The position numbers and the translations under genes are program-made. From the NCBI GenBank assembly GCA_003349885.1, contig QFXC01000013.1:1-64000 (forward strand): a stretch of DNA of 64,000 nucleotides. The letters are read 5' to 3'. The stretch is from an endosymbiont of Galathealinum brachiosum (lineage in GTDB: Bacteria > Pseudomonadota > Gammaproteobacteria > SZUA-229). Under the pieces are notes generated by a model. The model had not been told where the DNA came from and ran no database searches. It worked only from the letters and a program-made list of their open reading frames with translations. Below, piece after piece: positions 7,666 to 16,059 of this stretch. Each line of letters opens with the position of its first letter. Position 1 is the first letter of the stretch.

Positions 7666-10527
7666 CTAATTACCCGCCGCGACACATACCTGACGAAGAC
7701 CTGGAGGCAAACCGAGTAATGAGCGTTGAATTATGACGGCATCGGTATTTGTGCATGCACCATCGCCACTCACATCGCAGAAATCAACTTCAAACTTTGA
7801 TGGTAAACCGATCAAGTGGCGCTTAATTAATACGGAATCTGTATTGGTAATTTTACCATCGCCATTAATGTCACCACACTGACACGCATCACCAATACCA
7901 TCGGGGGAATTTGAATCAAGGCCACCATTATCTTTTTGATCTTGATTAAATGTATTGGGACAGTTATCAACCAGGTTTTGAATACCATCACCATCTGTAT
8001 CAAATGGATCAAGGCTAGGTGCTGCATTAAAGTTGGCATAAAAACCAATAAACGGACCATCCACCATGGGTGAACCATTGATACCATCACCATTTACATC
8101 CGTTGAAACTAACATCCACGTAGACGCTGGATCAGGAGCTGAACCTGCATCACCACCAAACAAATTATTTTTAATATTCGACACGCCATCGGCATCATCC
8201 CATACCGCATCTCTATTCCAGACATTAACCATATCAATATTGGTATTTCCATTCCAGTCGATAAGAATATGTGCACCAACCTGCCCTTCTTCTACGGTCA
8301 TACTTAAGAACTGCTCTGTTTGAGATTCAGATAAAGGATTATTACAAACATTCAATCCAGCCTCTAGTTGCCATACTGCACATGTAGTATCAAAAAGATA
8401 AGTACCAGGACCAAACACGCGGATATGATGAGTCACCCATGAAAAACCAAACAAGGGTTGGGGAAGCTCTGAACTAATAGTCATATTAAAATTAATATCG
8501 GTCTCAAACGTATTAAACGACTCATCCCAATTAAATACGACATCATTAGTGCCACCAAAGGTCGAACCTTCAGCCGTTAACAAAGTGAAATTTCCACCAC
8601 CCTCATTAAGTCTAAATTCTACTTTTCGTGTCACTTGTACCGCTGAGTTTGAATCACTGTCTGTCACATCGTAATAAACGGTGTAAGGTCCATTATGCTC
8701 ACTCGCTACAATTGAATTCACAATGGATGATGAGTTATCACGAATAGTAATATTATGTATCAAGTAATTTCCTAGTGCGCCAACACCGGCTGATGTTCCT
8801 GATGTGGTAATGGCCGTTAAGTCACCATCTTGTACATCATGCACATTGAAACCTTGTTCTACATATACATCATCTATAACTAAACTTACGTCACCGCCAA
8901 CTAAAGTGATAACGGGTTCTGATCGGGTTACGGTTACGACCTGATTACTTTGTGTTTCGTTTGGCGTGTTTGCGCTATCTGTTGCAAAGTACCTTAAGGT
9001 ACTTTGCAATGTATCTTGCCCAGCTGGGACAACAAAATTTACAGAATCCGTTGTTGTCGCCACTCCACCAAAAACAGGGTTACAGTCATTATTGGCATCA
9101 ACAGCTGTTGCCATTGGCACAACATAATTATCAGCCTGACTAGATTCAATATTGATTGAAGCACCACCGAAAATGCTAACAATCGGTTTTGCTGTATCAA
9201 CAATATTAATGCTTCTGGTTTCTGTAATTGCAGCTAACGGTGCGCCAGATGCATTACCCTCGCCTGAATCTGTCACATCATAATTAATCAGGTATGTATT
9301 TCCATTTTCGTTAAGTGTAAGCCCTTCGATGGTATTACCACTAACCACAATATTTTGTGTTAATACATTATCATCATCTTGTGGATCGGATGCAGTTGCA
9401 CCGGCATCAAAATATGCCGTACATGCCTGATGAACAAATGGGTTATAACTGTTAATCGTTAAAACGGGACCATCAGGGTCTGTAACGAAAACGGTAAGAA
9501 TTGCAGGTGCAGATGTATTACCGGCGTAATAGTCATTCAAAGGCTCATCATAAGCACTGTCTGTGCAACGATACTCAACCTGATACGAACCAACTACATC
9601 TGTATTAACGTTACTATTGACAGTAAAACTTAACCTAGGATTAACCCCTGGTGATTGAGTTATGATATCAATACCATCTCTATTATCTGTACAAGTGACC
9701 GTTACACCCGGGTTATATGGGTCAAACGAACTTGCACTGGTAAAAATATTATCATGACTTAATGTAACCACGGGCGGTGTTGTATCAGCAATATAGCCTG
9801 TAAAAGTTAATTTTGAGAAATCAAAATTTGCACTAAAACCCTGAAATGGGCCATTATCCATCGGCGAACCACCAAGACCGTCATCACCTGTGATTGAAAC
9901 TCCATCCGTGTCTAAAGTAGATGTTGCAATAGGTAAAGGCCCCATTGGAAGCATTCCTTTCCTCATGCCGTCAGTGCCACCAAGCACACCCGTACCATCA
10001 ATAACATCACCATTTTGAATGCTCGCTAATGAGGTTAACAAGCCTTGCATATCAATAACGACTGATATAGAAATGGAGCTATTACCATTCCAATCGAATA
10101 ACATATTGGCTAGCCATAAAGTCCCTGTTGGATCACTCGCATCATCCAGATCGGTTAATGTAATATCATGGGGAACAGCAGGGCCTGAAGCAAAAAAATC
10201 AAATGGGTTAATTGTCATGGAACCCGTCCCTGCACCTGTATCAATCGTTAAGTTACCACCTAATTGAGTACGAAAACCATAATGCCATGTGTAATCACCG
10301 TAATACGGGTAACTTGTATTCATAATTGGATCACCACTGGGACTTACAATGGTAAAAAGAGCATCACCTGGTCCAGTACATGTACCTGTTGAACAGCCAC
10401 CATTTTCAAAGGTAAACTCATAAACATCAGCTTGGGCACTAGATAACGAGCCAGCAGTTAAAATAGTTGCAATAGCCGTAGAAATAAATGTTTTTCGGAT
10501 AGTATTTACTGGTTGTTTTTTCATCAT
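7666..10527 (-). CDS. Large secreted Ig-like/TSP3/dockerin type I protein
   Basis: About 953 residues from the preferred start. It has a signal peptide (MMKKQ..., cleavage near AQA-D), then several DUF5011/HYR-like bacterial Ig repeats (patterns such as ITLVGGDVSLVIDDVYVEQG and YTVYYDVTDSDSN). Near the end is a thrombospondin type 3-like stretch DTDGDGIQNLVDNCPNT. The C-terminus is a two-loop type I dockerin: DINGDGKITNTD and DVSGDGACTNTD are both 12-residue calcium loops, each followed by a helix ending GLP. There is no PEP-CTERM signal of its own. A longer frame to 10572 exists, but the signal peptide begins at the paired ATGs at 10527/10524. The VPLPA-CTERM gene follows 37 bases later, and a sigma-54 promoter lies 145 bases upstream. 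Probably a surface or matrix protein. Confidence 0.82.
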   Translation of the reverse strand: MMKKQPVNTIRKTFISTAIATILTAGSLSSAQADVYEFTFENGGCSTGTCTGPGDALFTIVSPSGDPIMNTSYPYYGDYTWHYGFRTQLGGNLTIDTGAGTGSMTINPFDFFASGPAVPHDITLTDLDDASDPTGTLWLANMLFDWNGNSSISISVVIDMQGLLTSLASIQNGDVIDGTGVLGGTDGMRKGMLPMGPLPIATSTLDTDGVSITGDDGLGGSPMDNGPFQGFSANFDFSKLTFTGYIADTTPPVVTLSHDNIFTSASSFDPYNPGVTVTCTDNRDGIDIITQSPGVNPRLSFTVNSNVNTDVVGSYQVEYRCTDSAYDEPLNDYYAGNTSAPAILTVFVTDPDGPVLTINSYNPFVHQACTAYFDAGATASDPQDDDNVLTQNIVVSGNTIEGLTLNENGNTYLINYDVTDSGEGNASGAPLAAITETRSINIVDTAKPIVSIFGGASINIESSQADNYVVPMATAVDANNDCNPVFGGVATTTDSVNFVVPAGQDTLQSTLRYFATDSANTPNETQSNQVVTVTRSEPVITLVGGDVSLVIDDVYVEQGFNVHDVQDGDLTAITTSGTSAGVGALGNYLIHNITIRDNSSSIVNSIVASEHNGPYTVYYDVTDSDSNSAVQVTRKVEFRLNEGGGNFTLLTAEGSTFGGTNDVVFNWDESFNTFETDINFNMTISSELPQPLFGFSWVTHHIRVFGPGTYLFDTTCAVWQLEAGLNVCNNPLSESQTEQFLSMTVEEGQVGAHILIDWNGNTNIDMVNVWNRDAVWDDADGVSNIKNNLFGGDAGSAPDPASTWMLVSTDVNGDGINGSPMVDGPFIGFYANFNAAPSLDPFDTDGDGIQNLVDNCPNTFNQDQKDNGGLDSNSPDGIGDACQCGDINGDGKITNTDSVLIKRHLIGLPSKFEVDFCDVSGDGACTNTDAVIIQRSLLGLPPGLRQVCVAAGN

Positions 10528-10671
10528 TTTTTTCAGCCCGAGTAATTTATAATTTATTTTAATTAAATTCAAAAATATTATGCTTTACAAATGAAGCTGA
10601 CATTAACTGCTAGATAGTTTCATGGAAATTCCTTTTTCATTTCTACTTTTTATTTTTTCATTAGATGTAAT

Positions 10672-10687
10672 TGCAAGCTACGTGCCA
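10672..10687 (-). promoter_or_regulatory. Sigma-54 (RpoN) -24/-12 promoter
   Basis: Read on the minus strand the sequence is TGGCACGTAGCTTGCA, an exact match to the sigma-54 consensus TGGCAC-N5-TTGCA with correct GG-N10-GC spacing. It points at the dockerin gene starting at 10527, giving a leader of roughly 130 bases. The activator encoded at 16060-17418 has the GAFTGA loop needed to contact sigma-54, and PrsK/PrsR control of PEP-CTERM genes through RpoN is established in other bacteria. It is the only strong sigma-54 site I found upstream of genes in this window. Confidence 0.85.
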
Positions 10688-10976
10688 TACTCTACCTCCC
10701 CCATTCAGGGGGCTTTGTTATTCTAATGAATATTTTAACCACCTAAAACTGTAAATAATCCCGACGAATCCCCCGCTTAAATAAGCTAAATCGACACATT
10801 TTATATAAGAATATAACTCTTTATTAAATACTAATTAATAAATACAGCTAGAAAATCTGAACATATGCCACATATCAATTTCATGTCTGATCACCAATAA
10901 ACAAGAATTAATAATTTGTTAATAATTGTTAAAAAGGTTTTTGAGCGGTAGAAAAATTTAAATTATAAAGTTTTCG

Positions 10977-11045
10977 TCATACCTGCGAAGGCAAGTATCC
11001 CGTTTCTTTAGTTAACAAAAATCACTGGATCCCGACTTAAAAGCA
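10977..11045. repeat. Degenerate dispersed-repeat-like fragment
   Basis: The stretch contains GTCATACCTGCGAAGGCA followed later by CACTGGATCCCGACTT. This resembles the widespread intergenic element with a GTCATTCCCGCGAA...GGGAATCC core found in many gammaproteobacterial genomes. Only one degraded copy is visible here, so the assignment rests on general resemblance. Confidence 0.35.
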
Positions 11046-11238
11046 TACCTGGATGATGAAGCTTAGTTTTTCTGAATTATCTGGTTTCGTGTAAAGTTTT
11101 CATAAAATATAAACAATTCACGCATATAGCCCTGAACAACATTACACCTTATTAAAAACAATTCATTAATAAGCTTTTCTATCGGCTATTAATTACACAT
11201 AAATCTCACATTAATTTTTAATTATTTACAGACATAAA

Positions 11239-11263
11239 AAAGGCCGCCAATAGAGCGGCCTTT
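11239..11263 (-). terminator. Rho-independent terminator of dockerin/VPLPA module 2
   Basis: A perfect 9-bp stem (AAAGGCCGC / GCGGCCTTT) around the 7-base loop CAATAGA. On the minus strand it is followed by a run of six T residues. It lies 22 bases after the stop of the small VPLPA-CTERM gene at 11285-11818 and so closes module 2 before the module 1 promoter. Confidence 0.88.
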
Positions 11264-11284
11264 AAAAAGATTATTAAGTATTTA

Positions 11285-11818
11285 CTAAGCGTTACGACGC
11301 TTAGCAAATGAGCATAACCCTATAAGACCTGAACCAAATAACCATACAGCAGCTGGTACTGGTACTGGTGATACCGCTGCCAATGTTGAAGCGTTTATAG
11401 CGGTATCATCAAAATTTCCATCGGTATAAGTACCAGCGATAAGAAGTGAAGCACCCTCAGCAGCTGTGAAATCAAAACTAAAGCCTAAAACTGAGCTTCC
11501 AACTTCACCATAGATATCACCACCAAACTGACGCCATCCGTTCCCGAAAACATCACCTAGATCTGAATCACCACCACCTACATTTGAAATACTACCTGAC
11601 CCTGTAATATCCATTATGAAGTCATAACCATAACTGGTATCACCTTCAACATCATAATAAAGATCCAAACTCGTTGTACCCGCAGAAAGCGACAATGTAT
11701 TTTGCGAACTTAAAAATGGATTTGCACCACTTTCAACGACCCAAACATTCATTGCCTGCGTTGATGCCGACCCCATAATTAGCAACATTGCCGTGATATG
11801 CTTTATAATTATTTTCAT
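11285..11818 (-). CDS. VPLPA-CTERM (PEP-CTERM family) secreted protein, cohesin-like body, copy 2
   Basis: 177 residues, nearly identical to the protein at 7095-7628. The central body is the same residue for residue; differences are confined to the signal peptide and the last third (for example SPVPVPAAVWLFGSGLIG and the end FAKRRNA). It has a signal peptide, a beta-rich body, a VPxPA motif, a hydrophobic helix and a basic tail, so it should be exported and processed by the XrtD-type exosortase. GAGG lies eight bases before the ATG. It follows the second dockerin gene by 41 bases and is followed by a strong terminator. The cohesin-like reading of the body is inference from strand pattern and the dockerin neighbour. 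Confidence 0.85.
   Translation of the reverse strand: MKIIIKHITAMLLIMGSASTQAMNVWVVESGANPFLSSQNTLSLSAGTTSLDLYYDVEGDTSYGYDFIMDITGSGSISNVGGGDSDLGDVFGNGWRQFGGDIYGEVGSSVLGFSFDFTAAEGASLLIAGTYTDGNFDDTAINASTLAAVSPVPVPAAVWLFGSGLIGLCSFAKRRNA
11469..11755. repeat. 287-bp exact duplicate, copy B (with 7279-7565)
   Basis: Partner of the identical segment at 7279-7565, in direct orientation, 4190 bases apart. A crossover between the copies would delete one complete dockerin/VPLPA-CTERM module. Confidence 0.9.
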
Positions 11819-11859
11819 TACTTCTACCTCATTACTTCATTTAATTTTTTAAATATTTT

Positions 11860-13425
11860 TTAATTACCAGCTGCTGTACATGTTTGACGAATGCCTGGTG
11901 GTAAACCAAGTATTGAACGCTGCACTAAAACTGCATCGGTATTCGTACAATTACCATCGCCGTTTACATCGCAGAAGTCAGCATCAAAGCTTGATGGTAA
12001 GCCTAATAAATGACGTTTCATTAATACTGCATCTGAGTTAGTCACTTTGCCATCCCCACTTACATCACCACATTGGCATGCATCACCAATACCATCTGCT
12101 AAAGTTGAATCAACACCACCTTTATCACTTTGATCTGCATTTGCAGTATTTGGACAGTTATCAGTAAAATCATCAATACCATCACCATCAACATCACTTA
12201 AATTAGCAATCTGTTGAGAAATACCGCTTTCATCGTTGTTGTATGCATATTGCCCAATAACCGAAGGAACATTACTCAAATCTGAATACGCTGCGTAATC
12301 CATTGCTTCAATTACACGAATACCATCAGCACGTAAGATATAAGCATAACCACCATACGAATGATCTTGCCATGTACCACCGGCAGTAGTACATGAGGTC
12401 TCATCGGTCGCATCTAGCAATCCAGTATATTTTTTAACGCTAGTATTAGTAAGACCTACTCCACCAACCCAGTCAGGATTCAATATTCCGCATTGAGCTT
12501 TGCCTGCTTTTTCAAGCACCCCAGCACCCATAAAAGAAACCAAATTATACTGATTTGGATCTGCAGGCGCTCCACCTACTTGCGCAGTGTGAAGAAGAGG
12601 ATCAGGACTTGTATTATTTACAACAGCGCTAGCACTATATACTTGAGGGTATTGCCCTAGCTCATTACGCACATCAACAGAAACCGTTCCGTAACTGCGC
12701 ATTTCAAAATCTCTAACAATTTCAGTACTGCTGTAGGTGTATACGCCGGGCGATGTTTGATGGTAAACATCGAAAGCGAAATCAAAGGTAATCTGGCCAG
12801 CCATAGGCTCTAGTGCACCCGGATTAGTTGCCATTACCGAACCACACCAGCCTTTAGCATTAGATAAAACATAGGGCTGGAATGCGATATTTGTGTAGTA
12901 TGTTCCGTCTACCTGATATTTAGGATCAGTGTCGGGCAGTGTACCGTGGTGCTCGTATGTGTCATAAAGAAGAAACGTCATGTCTTCCTGAGCAATAAAA
13001 TAGTCGCCATCTGTATCAACAAGCATATTATTAAATGTTGAACCACCTTTTGTGGTGTATGCCCATTTATAAAAATTAACGGCACCATCCATATTACTAC
13101 CACCGAACCAGGCACCACCCGTAACATCAGGTCTGTGATTATAAGTAGCATCAGGCGTCAGGTAATCAGGATCTCTGGTAACAACATGCTGTCTTTGGCC
13201 CACAGAATCGGCATTAAACCCGTTAACAGGTTCAAAATCAGTTGCTGTTCGACCATTTGGACCAATAAAACCCCAGTCATCAAATGTAATGGTACCAACA
13301 TTACCGTATGTGGCTGCATCGATGGTTTTAACGTGAATATCAGCTTGCACTGGAATCGCACCAACGCTAACCCCTATGACCATTACAAGGCCCGCTTTAA
13401 CAAATGACTTATTATTTTTCAACAT
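11860..13425 (-). CDS. Secreted TSP3/dockerin type I protein
   Basis: About 521 residues. The signal peptide begins MLKNNKSFVK and ends near PVQA-D. A long N-terminal region of unknown fold follows, with no recognised enzymatic motif. After it comes a thrombospondin type 3-like calcium stretch (DVDGDGIDDFTDNCPNT), then a type I dockerin with loops DVSGDGKVTNSD and DVNGDGNCTNTD and the same end (GLPPGIRQTC...) as the protein at 7666-10527. It has no PEP-CTERM signal. The ATG at 13425 is preferred over the longer frame to 13446 because an AGG-containing site precedes it and the hydrophobic core then sits normally. The paired VPLPA-CTERM gene follows 41 bases downstream. It is unlike module 1 except in the TSP3-dockerin tail. 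Confidence 0.8.
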   Translation of the reverse strand: MLKNNKSFVKAGLVMVIGVSVGAIPVQADIHVKTIDAATYGNVGTITFDDWGFIGPNGRTATDFEPVNGFNADSVGQRQHVVTRDPDYLTPDATYNHRPDVTGGAWFGGSNMDGAVNFYKWAYTTKGGSTFNNMLVDTDGDYFIAQEDMTFLLYDTYEHHGTLPDTDPKYQVDGTYYTNIAFQPYVLSNAKGWCGSVMATNPGALEPMAGQITFDFAFDVYHQTSPGVYTYSSTEIVRDFEMRSYGTVSVDVRNELGQYPQVYSASAVVNNTSPDPLLHTAQVGGAPADPNQYNLVSFMGAGVLEKAGKAQCGILNPDWVGGVGLTNTSVKKYTGLLDATDETSCTTAGGTWQDHSYGGYAYILRADGIRVIEAMDYAAYSDLSNVPSVIGQYAYNNDESGISQQIANLSDVDGDGIDDFTDNCPNTANADQSDKGGVDSTLADGIGDACQCGDVSGDGKVTNSDAVLMKRHLLGLPSSFDADFCDVNGDGNCTNTDAVLVQRSILGLPPGIRQTCTAAGN

Positions 13426-13446
13426 GACGAATGTGCCTTTTTTCAT

Positions 13447-14196
13447 TTAATATTTAGTTTAGAAATATCCGTATGTTGATACTAATTTTTATTATTTAGC
13501 CTGTATGTAATAAAACACACATACTCTTATATTATTAGAACTTTTTATTAATTAGTTAAAAAAACCAGCTATATTTTTAATTTCAAATCTTATCTATCAA
13601 TACAACACATAGAACATATCAGCATTAATCTAGTTATATCCTTATATCAAGCTATTATAGGAGACTTACTATTACTCTCAATTCAAACTTATCTACTCAA
13701 TAATAATTTAATTTTAATGATACTTAACTATAATACAGGACATTTACTCGCTAATAACTCATAAATAATGTAAATTTTTTAATAAAAAGTGTAAATATTT
13801 TACAATTACTAGATATAAATTAATTTTAACGACATCTTACTGATTTCATTAAACTTAATGAGAATTCACAAAATATAAAAATTGGATAAATAAAAAACAC
13901 CAAGATACTTTAACTATTGATATGCAAAAATATTCATATAAATACAAATTAGCAAATAAAAACAAGACCAATATAGGTATTCATTTTAATATTTAAGCAC
14001 AAACTTTAACTTTTGAAATCTTTCTTGAAGTATTACAGTGAATTACTTTTCTTATACAGAACCTATGATTTTATCCTGCGTCTAATTCACAATAACGAAT
14101 TATATTGTGACAGGCACCTTAAATTTTAATCAAGAGCATTTTCAGCATGAGAAAATAAAAACCTCAAAAACTACAGCAAACAGAAGGTAGCCTCCA
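13447..14196. other. Long AT-rich intergenic region, no gene seen
   Basis: Very AT-rich, between the dockerin module 2 start and the stop of the minus-strand oxygenase gene at 14197. No convincing coding frame, RNA or sigma-54 promoter was found, although module 2 must be transcribed from here or from further upstream. Confidence 0.45.
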
Positions 14197-14883
14197 TTAT
14201 TCCATTAACAACCAGCCTGTTGCTGTATAACGCTTTCCTCTTGCATAATTAGCAACCTGAGAAACGTAATGCAATGCAGGAACTTTAAAAATTGTAAGCG
14301 AATTGAAAAATGGCTCTATGATATCCAAAATTGTTTGCTCTCCATCCAACATATGTAGCAGACCACCCCAATCATTATTCCAAATCGGTGTAAAGTTAAA
14401 AACATAGGCCGCCGCACGCTTTTCCTTGTCTGTTTTATCTGTATGCTTTCTCAAAAAACATCCAGGTGAAAAACTGGCCAACTGTCCATTTAAGTTATTA
14501 ATAGTTAATTCGCCAGTAACATTTCGGCAAAAATTTAAGAACTCTTCTCCACGTAAATCTTGATAAAATTCTTGAAGCACTTTATTCGTTGAATTAACTA
14601 GATCTGATCGATAATAGAAATACGAAAAGCCTTTCTGTGCCATGGCCATTATATTTTGATTCAATTGAGAAGACTGCTGAGGAGTATATTTAGATAGCTC
14701 TTCTGCACTAATGGATACGGGTCCATTCTCAGATAAATAACATAGCTCCCATGTTATTTCTTTATAAATAGATTGCGCTATACGCTTCACATATCCATCT
14801 TCTAAAATATTTTCAATAGCAACATAACCTTGATTATTGAACTGATCTTTTATCGCTTCTAAATCCAATTTTTTATTTAACAT
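14197..14883 (-). CDS. 2-oxoglutarate/Fe(II)-dependent oxygenase, prolyl-hydroxylase-like
   Basis: 228 residues. The iron-binding triad can be read directly: H147-T-D149 in LRKHTDKTD, and a distal H205 in ALHYVSQV. R218 in the C-terminal KRYTATGWLL segment would bind 2-oxoglutarate. This is the layout of the prolyl 4-hydroxylase-like double-stranded beta-helix family, so it probably hydroxylates a protein or small molecule in the cytoplasm. The ATG directly follows the TAG stop of the upstream oxygenase with no gap, so the two are translationally coupled. The substrate is unknown. Its position between the dockerin/VPLPA genes and the PEP-CTERM regulators suggests a role in modifying surface components (inference). 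Confidence 0.72.
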   Translation of the reverse strand: MLNKKLDLEAIKDQFNNQGYVAIENILEDGYVKRIAQSIYKEITWELCYLSENGPVSISAEELSKYTPQQSSQLNQNIMAMAQKGFSYFYYRSDLVNSTNKVLQEFYQDLRGEEFLNFCRNVTGELTINNLNGQLASFSPGCFLRKHTDKTDKEKRAAAYVFNFTPIWNNDWGGLLHMLDGEQTILDIIEPFFNSLTIFKVPALHYVSQVANYARGKRYTATGWLLME

Positions 14884-15519
14884 CTACAGCTTCTTCTGCA
14901 TCGGTTGATTAATAAGAGCCACATTAAAAGCGATAGACACTCTTTCCTCATTAGAATGATTGGCCTCTACACTATGCTCCATCCACGCAGGGAAAAAAAG
15001 CACGCTGCCTTCTTTTGGTGGTACTTTTATTGTATATGAGTTCATTAAATTCTGTTCCTGAAACGGCAATTGTAAATAACGCATAGGACGCGAAAAGTCT
15101 TCTAATACAAACTGACCACTATTTTTAGGAACTTTAACATAATAACACCCACTGATAACCAATGGATTTGGCATGCCTACAGGCGATTGATGAGAGTGCA
15201 TTGCATTTGAACAAGCTTTATCATTAATATTTGCCCACATAGACGTCACTTTAAGTTTTGATGACATTGCACCAAAACCATAATCTTTACCCACCTGCAA
15301 TAAATGTTCATTTATAAGGTCTACAAGATTTTTAAACTCTTCTTTAAAATGCAACTTACCATGACTCTGCCAGCCACCCCGATTTGATATTGACACACCA
15401 GAATCCATTTTCTTTTCTTCTTTAACTGCCTGAAGCAACTGTTTATTTAGCACTAAAGGACTTTCTGCTTTAAACGTCCATAATGGGACTGAAAATAACA
15501 TTGATAAGTTTTGACTCAT
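14884..15519 (-). CDS. Putative 2OG-Fe(II) oxygenase, TIGR02466-like
   Basis: 211 residues. It shows the features of the TIGR02466 putative 2OG-Fe(II) oxygenase family: an N-terminal FSVPLW, a NRGGWQSHGKLH segment, the metal region NAMHSHQSP (H108, H110), GCYYVKVP, then PAWMEHSVEAN with H182, and an arginine (R193) in ERVSIAFN. The first metal motif reads HSH rather than the canonical HxD. It is the first gene of a two-gene unit with the prolyl-hydroxylase-like gene, which starts at the very next base. Family assignment is fairly firm; the substrate is unknown. Confidence 0.72.
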   Translation of the reverse strand: MSQNLSMLFSVPLWTFKAESPLVLNKQLLQAVKEEKKMDSGVSISNRGGWQSHGKLHFKEEFKNLVDLINEHLLQVGKDYGFGAMSSKLKVTSMWANINDKACSNAMHSHQSPVGMPNPLVISGCYYVKVPKNSGQFVLEDFSRPMRYLQLPFQEQNLMNSYTIKVPPKEGSVLFFPAWMEHSVEANHSNEERVSIAFNVALINQPMQKKL

Positions 15520-16059
15520 TATTCTTCTCTATAAATGACAATTATTTAGTTTGTGGATCTTTAATTATATCCATACACATATACCCTAAAAAACAATCCA
15601 ATACTTTATAATTTATTAACAATAACAAATTATGCTTGATATATTGATAGACATCAAATTCCGGAAATATTATAAATATTAGTAATCAATTATTCATGTT
15701 TACACCCATCTATTTTAAACATAACTTTAAGCGATTTAAATTAGGCTACTTGAAATTTTTAATGATATATTATTTAACTCTAATAAAGTAAACCGAATAC
15801 AGAAAAAATATAGTTTATACCCATAATAAACTCATTAAAATTACAAAAAATTTTAAACTATTTAATAAAGGATTAATTTATACGCTGGAACTATTAAAGT
15901 AACAATCAAAACTGTTGTTTATAGTTAGAGGTGTTGAATTTGAGATAGAGAATTCATCTTTTTTAAAGCTGATTCGACATTGCTAAAAAACAGCCTTCCC
16001 CTACAACAAATTACATAATGAAGCAGAGACATATCATTGACTGGGAAACAAATAAATAC
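15520..16059. other. AT-rich intergenic region, no gene seen
   Basis: 540 bases between the oxygenase pair and prsR, both on the minus strand. No coding frame or structured RNA is evident. A GG-N10-GC match on the minus strand near 15975-15995 is too poor in its flanks and too far from the next gene to call a promoter. Confidence 0.45.

Larger units (their letters stand above)
10573..11238. other. Intergenic region with sigma-54 promoter, small hairpin and repeat fragment
   Basis: No gene seen. It contains the sigma-54 promoter at 10672-10687, a small perfect hairpin (CCCCC-ATTCA-GGGGG at 10698-10712) just upstream of that promoter, a degenerate repeat-like stretch at about 10977-11045, and AT-rich sequence. 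A binding site for the activator PrsR would be expected upstream of the promoter, i.e. above 10690; the CCCCC/GGGGG palindrome is in roughly the right direction but too close to be certain. Confidence 0.5.

Noticed and set aside
7666..13425. Cellulosome components
   Set aside because: Dockerins are present, but no multi-cohesin scaffoldin, CBM or cellulase-type catalytic domain is seen; the Ig-like repeats and TSP3 stretches fit a surface or matrix protein better.
15975..15998. Second sigma-54 promoter on the minus strand
   Set aside because: GG-N10-GC spacing is met but the flanking consensus bases are mostly absent, and the nearest gene start is about 450 bases away.
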